Below, piece by piece: positions 9,001 to 12,857 of a DNA stretch of 12,857 nucleotides. Each line of letters starts with the position of its first letter. The stretch's first letter is position 1. Under the pieces are notes generated by a model. It had not been told where the DNA came from. It saw nothing but the letters and a program-made list of their open reading frames with translations, and did not search any database. Source of the DNA: Pseudomonadota bacterium (GTDB taxonomy: Bacteria; Pseudomonadota; Alphaproteobacteria; Rhizobiales; Devosiaceae); assembly GCA_023433985.1 (NCBI GenBank), contig JAEYTN010000090.1, forward strand, positions 1 through 12,857, in the 5' to 3' direction. The position numbers and the translations under genes are program-made.

Positions 9001-9465
9001 GAACGCGCGAAAGTCGCCGCCCACGCCCTCGAAACGCTGCTGCCGACCGCTCCAGCGCAGCACGCGTCGCTCGCCGCCAAGGCGATCTCGATCCTCACCC
9101 GCCCGGAGCTGGCGCATCTGTTCGGCGCCGGCAGCCGGGCGGAGGTGCCTTTCTTTGCCGAAGCGCAGCGAGAGACTCGCAGCGGCCCCGAACGTATCCG
9201 CATCATCGGACGGATTGACCGGATGGTCGTTAATCCCGCCTCCATCCTGCTGGTGGATTTCAAGTCCGATGCCCAGGCGGTGATGGAACCGGCCGCAATC
9301 AAACCCGCTTATCTTCAACAGCTTGCGCTCTATGCACTGGTCGCAAGGGAGCTGTTCCCGGGACAGGAGGTCGAAGCCGCCATCCTCTGGACTAGCTTGG
9401 AATCGCTGATAAAATTGCCGTCGGCCGTTTTGGCGGAAGCGGCCGGGGGCTTCACCATCCGGTGA
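6046..9465 (+). CDS. addA: AddA, UvrD-like helicase with C-terminal nuclease
   Basis: AddA is the motor subunit of AddAB: a 3'-5' superfamily 1 helicase fused to a RecB-family nuclease. The 1139-residue ORF shows the motifs in order. These are ANAGSGKT (31-38, Lys37), CLTYTKAAAAEM just after, IQTIHAFCEAILHRFP (Ib region), ILVDEGQDT (Asp395-Glu396, Walker B), VGDQKQSIFSFQGA (about 431-444), LRFSFRT, VMTVHGAKGLEAP (His777) and LYVAMTRAEDELY (Met849). The nuclease domain starts around SGTALHALL (His973) and has GRIDRM (Asp1058) and LLVDFKSD (Asp1071, Lys1073), then YLQQLALYA. All catalytic residues look present, so both activities should be intact. The start at 6046 is ten bases after addB; an in-frame ATG eight codons in is an alternative, and the Shine-Dalgarno is weak (GTGAG). 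The gene completes the divL-tsaE-addB-addA run. Confidence 0.95.
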   Translation: MSRRLLKPMPEAIWQAQRSASDPAQSVWVRANAGSGKTYVLTARVLRLLLSGVKPEEILCLTYTKAAAAEMRARVGARLGQWALAGEEELVDDLTALGGVPPTADMRRRARALFAHALETPGGLRIQTIHAFCEAILHRFPHEAEVPFDFKVLEEHERDGMLLQARESVLAAGLRGSGEAGAVETLFGLLSDFSIEQSIIEALNQQRILRRVLADVPGAKRELRKLIGRVGSIDDILDEMSSGYTLSREDHAQIFAIAGSGDFVDRLRLVEPGHPDPEVLMDAYLTQAERTPRKTLLKKAIAALIPDIAARVVDEADRLAALYRRLVAAELIARSEAMLDIVAAISAHYESQKRARSLLDFDDLIEKLATLLKNEAQGPWVRYKLDAGISHILVDEGQDTNLQQWDVIDALVEDFFVGESAADRPRTIFAVGDQKQSIFSFQGANPEEFVSAGRKYELSARAVHAEVRRVPLRFSFRTLPNVLGAVDRVFNNRPDLKQGALEEESLLHETARAEGGGTVTLWPPIKDVADEADPNNWPMKPPDQVTQSAQRRVAERIAREIKGWIDAARPLGPRGRPVKADDVLILVQVRSVLFHEIIRALIRAGVPTPGADRLAVTTHIGVLDMMALGDVLSNTSDDLQLAALLRSPLFDVSEEDLLAVANGREHSLWQAMRDSTSLSVRSAYDELSGWRNRLDFERPFNFYADVLYAHGGLKRMRGRFGSEIDDVMAEFLDLALAHEQSEQPSLLGFLAELRSRDVTIKRELAEGGAGVRVMTVHGAKGLEAPIVIMADAATTERGRDRRSIYMRPVPPIFIHASSEATHVDETREFKADADEEQQKEYWRKLYVAMTRAEDELYVTGYLTKQGKVDGSWYEAIEQGLAPLSERLTDAEGDVSALVYPAERAAAAPIAPEAAATRPVTQALVLEPLPKHRPISIVRPSSVGKPADPDRVLATRLEESLDPETARLSGTALHALLQHLGRVVPEERAKVAAHALETLLPTAPAQHASLAAKAISILTRPELAHLFGAGSRAEVPFFAEAQRETRSGPERIRIIGRIDRMVVNPASILLVDFKSDAQAVMEPAAIKPAYLQQLALYALVARELFPGQEVEAAILWTSLESLIKLPSAVLAEAAGGFTIR

Positions 9466-9471
9466 CGTTCA

Positions 9472-9500
9472 TTGAACGGACGCTGGACTCTACATAGCTT
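9472..9500 (+). promoter_or_regulatory. Candidate sigma-70 promoter of trxA
   Basis: In the 79-bp gap between addA and trxA, TTGAAC (9472-9477) and TAGCTT (9495-9500) are separated by 17 bases. The -35 is a good match and the -10 a weak one (three of six). A GANTC site (GACTC, 9486-9490) lies in the spacer. The gap and the terminator after trxA suggest that trxA can be made on its own. Assignment is by eye only. Confidence 0.3.
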
Positions 9501-9544
9501 TTGGATCACACAGACCGCCGCTTTCAACCCAAAAGGCAATCTCA

Positions 9545-9868
9545 ATGACAACCCACGTTTCCGACGCCACTTTTGGCGAGGAAGTATTGTCTTCCAAAGA
9601 GCCCGTGCTCGTAGACTTCTGGGCCGAGTGGTGTGGCCCGTGTCGCGCCATCTCGCCGGTTCTCGAGGAGCTTGCGGGTGAGCTCGAGGGCAAGGTGAAG
9701 ATCGTCAAGCTGAACGTCGACGAGAACCCCAACACCACCGTCAAGTACGGTGTGCGGTCGATCCCGACGATGATCCTGTTCAAGGGCGGCGAAGCCGCCG
9801 ACATGAAGATCGGCGCGGGCACCCCCAAGGCCGGCCTCGCCAAGTGGCTCGAGTCCCACGCTGCCTGA
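9545..9868 (+). CDS. trxA: Thioredoxin 1 (WCGPC)
   Basis: This is a cytoplasmic thioredoxin that reduces protein disulfides with electrons from thioredoxin reductase. The 107-residue protein is a single thioredoxin fold with no signal peptide. [11 protein letters not shown] (23-33) holds the redox cysteines Cys30 and Cys33, Asp24 is the usual buried acid, and SIPT (72-75, cis-Pro74) and the GAG near the C-terminus (90-92) are all canonical. AAAGG (9532-9536) eight bases before the ATG serves as ribosome binding site. It sits 79 bp after addA, as in many alphaproteobacteria, and is followed by a strong terminator. A close paralogue lies just downstream. Function is certain at family level; which partners each copy serves cannot be told from sequence. 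Confidence 0.96.
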   Translation: MTTHVSDATFGEEVLSSKEPVLVDFWAEWCGPCRAISPVLEELAGELEGKVKIVKLNVDENPNTTVKYGVRSIPTMILFKGGEAADMKIGAGTPKAGLAKWLESHAA

Positions 9869-9901
9869 CAAAGGCGCGATCACTCGCCAGAGCATAAATT
9901 T

Positions 9902-9934
9902 ACGCCGCCGGGTCCGCCCGGCGGCGTTTTGTTT
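9902..9934 (+). terminator. Intrinsic terminator of trxA
   Basis: An 11-bp perfect GC-rich stem (ACGCCGCCGGG, 9902-9912, with its complement at 9917-9927) closes on a TCCG tetraloop and runs into TTTTGTTT. It lies 34 bases after the trxA stop. It should end the addBA-trxA transcripts and separate trxA from the second thioredoxin. Confidence 0.9.
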
Positions 9935-10081
9935 GTCGGGCAATACTGCCCCCCTGCCCTGCCGGGCATCCGCGGGGCGGCGGGCTGGAGGGGCAAGTAT
10001 CTCCCACCATCCCCGCTCCCCGAAATCTCGTTCCTTCCCTCTGCCTCCGACTCCCTGTAGTTTCCATCGGCAACTAACGAT
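9935..10081 (+). other. Intergenic leader of the second thioredoxin: small hairpin and pyrimidine-rich tract
   Basis: After the terminator there is a short hairpin (GGGCA 9938-9942 with TGCCC 9947-9951). From about 10000 to 10057 the + strand is strongly pyrimidine-rich and includes a GACTC (GANTC) at 10049-10053. An open frame runs through here into the thioredoxin, but it encodes low-complexity sequence and is not taken as coding. A promoter must lie here if the terminator works, but I could not identify one. Confidence 0.3.
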
Positions 10082-10085
10082 GGAG
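10082..10085 (+). promoter_or_regulatory. Ribosome binding site deciding the start of the second thioredoxin
   Basis: GGAG sits six bases before the ATG at 10092. It overlaps an in-frame upstream ATG (10080), which has no Shine-Dalgarno of its own. This favours 10092 as the start and gives a protein of exactly the same length as trxA. Confidence 0.55.
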
Positions 10086-10091
10086 CGCCCG

Positions 10092-10415
10092 ATGGGACAG
10101 CGCGTTGATGACGGCAACTGGGATGCCGAGGTGCTCGGCGCCGACAAGCCGGTGCTGGTGGATTTCTGGGCCGAGTGGTGCCCGCCCTGCAAGGCGATGG
10201 ATCCCATCCTCGACCAGCTCAGCGTCGAGCTCGCCGACAAGGTGAAGATCGTCAAGCTCGACGTGGATTCGAACCCCTCCACCGTGGTCCGCTACAACGT
10301 GCGCGCCATGCCGACGCTGATCGTCTTCAAGGACGGCGAGCCGGTGGATTTCAAGGTCGGCGCCGGGCAGTCGCGGGCGCAGCTGACCAAGTGGCTCGAC
10401 CAATTCGCGGCGTGA
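10092..10415 (+). CDS. Thioredoxin 2, tandem paralogue with a WCPPC active site
   Basis: This is a second cytoplasmic thioredoxin-fold protein of 107 residues. It aligns without gaps to the upstream TrxA and is identical at about 60 of 107 positions by hand count. Asp24, Cys30, Cys33, cis-Pro74 (in AMPT) and GAG (90-92) are all kept. The active site is WCPPC instead of WCGPC: Gly31 has become Pro. CPPC is known from plant h-type thioredoxins and from some TlpA/ResA-like proteins, but this one has no signal peptide or membrane anchor, so a cytoplasmic role is expected. A change between the cysteines usually shifts redox potential or partner choice, so a division of labour with TrxA is inferred. 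It is separated from trxA by a terminator and 223 bp, so it is probably expressed independently. The ATG at 10080 (four residues longer) is the alternative start. Confidence 0.9.
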   Translation: MGQRVDDGNWDAEVLGADKPVLVDFWAEWCPPCKAMDPILDQLSVELADKVKIVKLDVDSNPSTVVRYNVRAMPTLIVFKDGEPVDFKVGAGQSRAQLTKWLDQFAA

Positions 10416-10440
10416 CAGGCGCCGCCTGACCCCTGAAGTG

Positions 10441-10461
10441 CCGGCCGCCATGGGAGGCCGG
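10441..10461. repeat. Inverted repeat covering the start region of a small ORF
   Basis: CCGGCC (10441-10446) and GGCCGG (10456-10461) can pair across a nine-base loop (GCCATGGGA). No T-tract follows, so it is a poor terminator candidate for the thioredoxin upstream. The right arm overlaps the GGGAGG at 10452-10457, so the hairpin could mask that ribosome binding site. A smaller stem (CAGGC/GCCTG, 10416-10428) directly follows the thioredoxin stop. Confidence 0.35.
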
Positions 10462-10462
10462 T

Positions 10463-10639
10463 ATGCCTTCGAAACGCTCAGCACAGGCGATGGCCCGCTA
10501 CTGGCAGCGACATTCTGCGGGCACGAGCAGGCGCGATACCGAGGCGGTGTCGAAGCCGGCCCGCGTCGTTCGACCAGATGGGCAAACGGAGGTGAACCCA
10601 TGCGCTTTGTCTGCCTGTTCCACGTCGATGCCCAGCTGA
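10463..10639 (+). CDS. Possible small basic protein, 58 residues, function unknown
   Basis: This short ORF opens with an ATG five bases after GGGAGG (10452-10457), close to an ideal Shine-Dalgarno. It encodes a basic peptide beginning MPSKRSAQAMARYWQRHSAG, with no hydrophobic segment and two cysteines near the end. I do not recognise a family. It fills the otherwise empty 184 bp between the second thioredoxin and the YCII gene and overlaps the YCII start by 40 bases in another frame. Third-position GC (about 70% by eye up to the overlap) is lower than in the neighbours, which argues either for a recently acquired or fast-evolving gene or for chance. The C-terminal dozen residues lie inside the YCII coding sequence and may be incidental. 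Treat it as a candidate only. Confidence 0.33.
   Translation: MPSKRSAQAMARYWQRHSAGTSRRDTEAVSKPARVVRPDGQTEVNPCALSACSTSMPS
10588..10595 (+). promoter_or_regulatory. Strong ribosome binding site of the YCII gene
   Basis: GGAGGTGA is a full-length Shine-Dalgarno match placed just before the ATG at 10600 (seven bases from GGAGG). It fixes the start there, although the frame is open from 10438. Confidence 0.8.
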
Positions 10640-10974
10640 TCGGCAAGCTGAGCCCCTCGGAACTCAAACGTTTCGACCTTGAGAACCGCGACGCCGACGC
10701 CGCGCTGATCGAGAGCGGCCGCTATGTCAGCGCGCTGGCGCTGGAGGATGCCGGGAAGGCGGTGACGGTGCGGCGCCGTTCCGGGACCGTCTCGACCACG
10801 GATGGCCCCTACGCGGAAACCAAGGAGCGGCTGGGCGGCATCCTGATCATCGAAGCCCGCGACATGGCCGAGGCCGTGGCGATCGCGCTGCAGGGCCCGA
10901 TGGCCGACTTCGGCACGGTGGAGGTGCGACCGGAACTCGACGTGACGTGGCAGAAGGCCCAGCAGGGCCGCTGA
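10600..10974 (+). CDS. YCII/DGPF-domain protein
   Basis: This 124-residue protein starts MRFVCLFHVD and carries the family signature DGPYAETKE (68-76), followed by RLGGILIIEARDMAEAVAIA and a VEVRPEL-like end. That is the layout of the PhnB-like DGPF branch of the YCII family, a small ferredoxin-like alpha/beta fold. The biochemical role of this branch is not established. Members are often encoded beside ECF sigma factors of the ECF42 group, but no sigma factor gene is in this window. There is no signal peptide or membrane segment. The start is set by a very strong ribosome binding site; the longer open frame from 10438 adds 54 residues unrelated to the family. Its stop TGA is directly adjacent to the folC stop on the other strand. 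Family assignment is firm, function unknown. Confidence 0.85.
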   Translation: MRFVCLFHVDAQLIGKLSPSELKRFDLENRDADAALIESGRYVSALALEDAGKAVTVRRRSGTVSTTDGPYAETKERLGGILIIEARDMAEAVAIALQGPMADFGTVEVRPELDVTWQKAQQGR

Positions 10975-12297
10975 TCACGTGGGAGGGGTGCCGTTCTGGT
11001 GCAGCACGTGACCGGCGAGGTAGAGCGAGCCGGCAAAAACCACCCGCATCTCGCCCCCCAGCGACGCCGCCTCGGCCAGCGCGTTGAGAATCGACTTCGA
11101 CGCCACGGCGTCGAAGCCCGACGCCAGCGCCTGCTCGACGATCACCGAAGCGGGGTTGGCATTGGGCTCACCGGGGATGGTGAGGGCGAATACCTTCTGC
11201 ACCTTGCCCGCGAAGGGGGCGAGAAAGTCCGCCGGCTTGCGGGTGTTCATCAGCCCCATGATCAGCACCAGCGGCAACCGCCGGCGCGCCTGCATCTCGT
11301 CGAGCGCCAGGGACAGGGCGGCGGCGCCGTGGGCGTTGTGCCCGCCGTCGAGCCAGAGCTCCGAGCCGGGCGGCAGCAGCTGCAGCAACGTACCGTGCAC
11401 CGGCTGAAGCCGGGCCGGCCAGTCGACCTCGCGCAGTCCCTTGGCGATATCCGCCTCGGTCACCGGCAGGCCGAAATGCCGGACGGCCGCGATTGCGGTG
11501 GCGGCGTTGTCGAACTGGTGCGGACCAGCCAGCGCCGGCGGCGGCAGGGCGAGCAGTCCCTGCTCGTCGGAGTAGACGAGGCGGCCATTCTCCGCGTGGC
11601 CTTCATAGTCCTCGCCCGCGATAACCGGCCGAATGCCCAGCCGCTCCGCCCGTCGCACCAGCACTGCGCGACCCTCGTCGCGCTGCCGCGCGAGCACGGC
11701 CATGGCGCCCCGCTTCAGGATGCCGGCCTTTTCGCCCGCGATCTCGGTGAGTGTGCTGCCGAGGAAGTTCTGGTGATCATAGTCGACCGGCGTGATGACG
11801 ACGCCCAGCGGCTGCTTCACCACGTTGGACGCGTCGTAGGTGCCGCCCATGCCGGTTTCGAGCAGCAGGTAGTCGGCCTTGACCTCGGCGAACAGCTTGA
11901 ACGCCGCAGCCGTGGTGATCTCGAAGAAGGTGATCGGCTCGCCGCCATTCGCCTCTTCGCACAGCTCCAGCGCCCGGTTCAGCTTGCGCGACGAGACGAG
12001 CTTGCCGGCCAGCCGGATGCGCTCGTTGAAGCGCACCAGGTGGGGCGAGGTCATCACGTGCACCTTCTTGCCCGAGGCTTCGAGGAAGGCGCGCAGGTAG
12101 GCGATGGTCGACCCCTTGCCGTTGGTGCCAGCGACGTGGATCACCGGCGGCAGATGGTCCTGCGGGTTGCCGAGACGGCCGAGCAGGCGCTCGACGCGCT
12201 CGAGGCTGAGGTCGATGAGCTTGGGGTGAAGCGCCAGCAGGCGCTTCAGGATGGCGTCGGTACGGGACACGGGGACGAGATTCTCGAACAGAAGCAT
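10975..12297 (-). CDS. folC: Bifunctional dihydrofolate synthase / folylpolyglutamate synthase
   Basis: FolC is the Mur-ligase-family enzyme that adds glutamate to dihydropteroate and then further glutamates to folates, using ATP. The 440 residues match the usual length (E. coli 422). Motifs in order are HVAGTNGKGST (54-64, P-loop Lys61), SPHLVRFNERI (84-94), ETGMGG (147-152), DHQNFLG (174-180), GEKAGILK (188-195, with the presumptive carbamylated Lys190), HQFDNAATAIAA, WPARLQ (293-298) and LDGGHNAHGA (316-325), near-canonical throughout. The family more often has GGR-DATN and LDGAHNP, so GGTYDASN and LDGGHNAHG are small departures. AGAAGG lies eight bases before the ATG. It follows accD by 46 bp on the same strand, forming the conserved accD-folC pair. 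It converges on the YCII gene with no bases between the stops. Confidence 0.95.
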   Translation of the reverse strand: MLLFENLVPVSRTDAILKRLLALHPKLIDLSLERVERLLGRLGNPQDHLPPVIHVAGTNGKGSTIAYLRAFLEASGKKVHVMTSPHLVRFNERIRLAGKLVSSRKLNRALELCEEANGGEPITFFEITTAAAFKLFAEVKADYLLLETGMGGTYDASNVVKQPLGVVITPVDYDHQNFLGSTLTEIAGEKAGILKRGAMAVLARQRDEGRAVLVRRAERLGIRPVIAGEDYEGHAENGRLVYSDEQGLLALPPPALAGPHQFDNAATAIAAVRHFGLPVTEADIAKGLREVDWPARLQPVHGTLLQLLPPGSELWLDGGHNAHGAAALSLALDEMQARRRLPLVLIMGLMNTRKPADFLAPFAGKVQKVFALTIPGEPNANPASVIVEQALASGFDAVASKSILNALAEAASLGGEMRVVFAGSLYLAGHVLHQNGTPPT

Positions 12298-12343
12298 GGC
12301 GCTGGCCTTCTAGCAGCCCCGTTTCACCCGATGAAGGGCAACG

Positions 12344-12857
12344 TTATTCGGCGTGCGCCGCTTCAGGCTCGCCGACCAGGTCCTCGCCGGAGCTGACCGT
12401 GATAGGCGCCGCGAGGCGGGCGGGAGCGGTCTCGCTCAGTTCCTCGCGGACCTGCGCCTTGGTCAGGATGCCGACGAGCGAGCCGATGGTCTGGCGCAGG
12501 TTGTGCCGGTGCACGACCATGTCGATCATGCCATGCTCGTAGAGATATTCCGAGCGCTGGAAGCCCTTGGGCAGCTTCTCGCGAATGGTCTGCTCGATGA
12601 CGCGCGGGCCGGCAAACCCGATCAGGGCGCCGGGCTCGGCGATGTGCACGTCGCCCAGCATGGCGTACGACGCGGTAACGCCGCCGGTGGTCGGGTTGGT
12701 GAACACCACGATGAACGGCAGCCCGGCCTCGCGCAGGCGCAGCACGCCGACGGTGGTGCGCGGCATCTGCATCAGCGAGAGGATGCCCTCCTGCATGCGC
12801 GCGCCGCCCGACGAAACGAACAGCACGAACGGGGTCTTCCGCGCCGCGGCCGTCTCG
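12344..12857 (-). CDS. accD: Acetyl-CoA carboxylase carboxyltransferase beta subunit, C-terminal part (cut by the window edge)
   Basis: This is the 3' part (170 residues) of AccD, which with AccA transfers the carboxyl group from biotin to acetyl-CoA to make malonyl-CoA, the first step of fatty-acid synthesis. The frame is open to the right edge, beginning [68 protein letters not shown] and [20 protein letters not shown] are the carboxyltransferase signatures. The N-terminal zinc-ribbon half and the start codon lie outside the window. The tail beyond VHRHNLR (about 60 residues, ending EPEAAHAE) is variable in the family. The apparent start at 12826 is an internal GTG and not real. Truncation is only by the window boundary. 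Confidence 0.96.
   Translation of the reverse strand, partial: ETAAARKTPFVLFVSSGGARMQEGILSLMQMPRTTVGVLRLREAGLPFIVVFTNPTTGGVTASYAMLGDVHIAEPGALIGFAGPRVIEQTIREKLPKGFQRSEYLYEHGMIDMVVHRHNLRQTIGSLVGILTKAQVREELSETAPARLAAPITVSSGEDLVGEPEAAHAE

Noticed and set aside
9474..9488. LexA-like box GAAC-N7-GGAC upstream of trxA
   Set aside because: One mismatch to the alphaproteobacterial GAAC-N7-GAAC box, expected by chance in a region like this, and trxA is not an SOS gene. The overlapping GTTC-ATT-GAAC dyad has a spacing that fits no LexA site.
9933..10091. Longer N-terminus for the second thioredoxin
   Set aside because: The extension includes a pyrimidine-rich intergenic tract and starts inside the trxA terminator. 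The start at 10092 has a GGAG and gives the standard 107-residue length.
10438..10599. Longer N-terminus for the YCII protein
   Set aside because: A full Shine-Dalgarno (GGAGGTGA) directly precedes the ATG at 10600, and the family begins with an MRF/MKY-like strand there.
10999..12396. A 465-codon open frame on the plus strand opposite folC and the end of accD
   Set aside because: Low-complexity Arg/Gly/Gln/Val-rich translation without domains, antisense to a well-conserved folC.

Overview
The window is a GC-rich (high-GC third codon positions throughout), gene-dense chromosomal stretch of an alphaproteobacterium, most likely of the Hyphomicrobiales (Rhizobiales). The evidence is a DivL-type tyrosine-containing pseudokinase, the alphaproteobacterial forms of AddB and AddA, and the tsaE / addB-addA / trxA / folC / accD neighbourhood typical of that class. 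No genus can be fixed from the sequence alone. I see no tRNA, rRNA, CRISPR array, insertion sequence or phage gene.

Layout. A 174-bp leader (1-174) carries an unusual density of GANTC sites and a perfect dyad. It is followed on the + strand by divL (cell-cycle pseudokinase), tsaE (tRNA t6A synthesis ATPase), addB and addA (helicase-nuclease for double-strand break repair). These four are nearly contiguous, with gaps of 3, 41 and 10 bp, and are probably one transcription unit. A 79-bp gap with a candidate promoter precedes trxA, which ends in a strong intrinsic terminator (9902-9934). Beyond it lie a second, tandem thioredoxin with a WCPPC active site, a possible 58-residue small ORF, and a YCII/DGPF-domain protein. 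The + strand block ends in the dinucleotide-tight convergent junction TGATCA, where the stop of the YCII gene abuts the stop of folC. folC and the C-terminal part of accD are on the - strand, transcribed leftwards as an accD-folC pair, with accD running off the right edge.

How the genes fit together. Most of the window is housekeeping: cell-cycle control (DivL to CckA to CtrA), translation fidelity (TsaE), recombination (AddAB), thiol redox (TrxA), one-carbon metabolism (FolC) and fatty-acid synthesis (AccD). The accessory part is the 1.1-kb stretch between the trxA terminator and folC (second thioredoxin, small ORF, YCII gene).

The points most worth following are the GANTC cluster in front of divL (possible CcrM/GcrA cell-cycle control of a cell-cycle regulator), the CPPC thioredoxin paralogue, the small ORF with a near-ideal Shine-Dalgarno, and the direct tsaE-addB junction, where relatives, as I recall them, have amgK-murU. 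I did not find a clearly new multi-gene system here.
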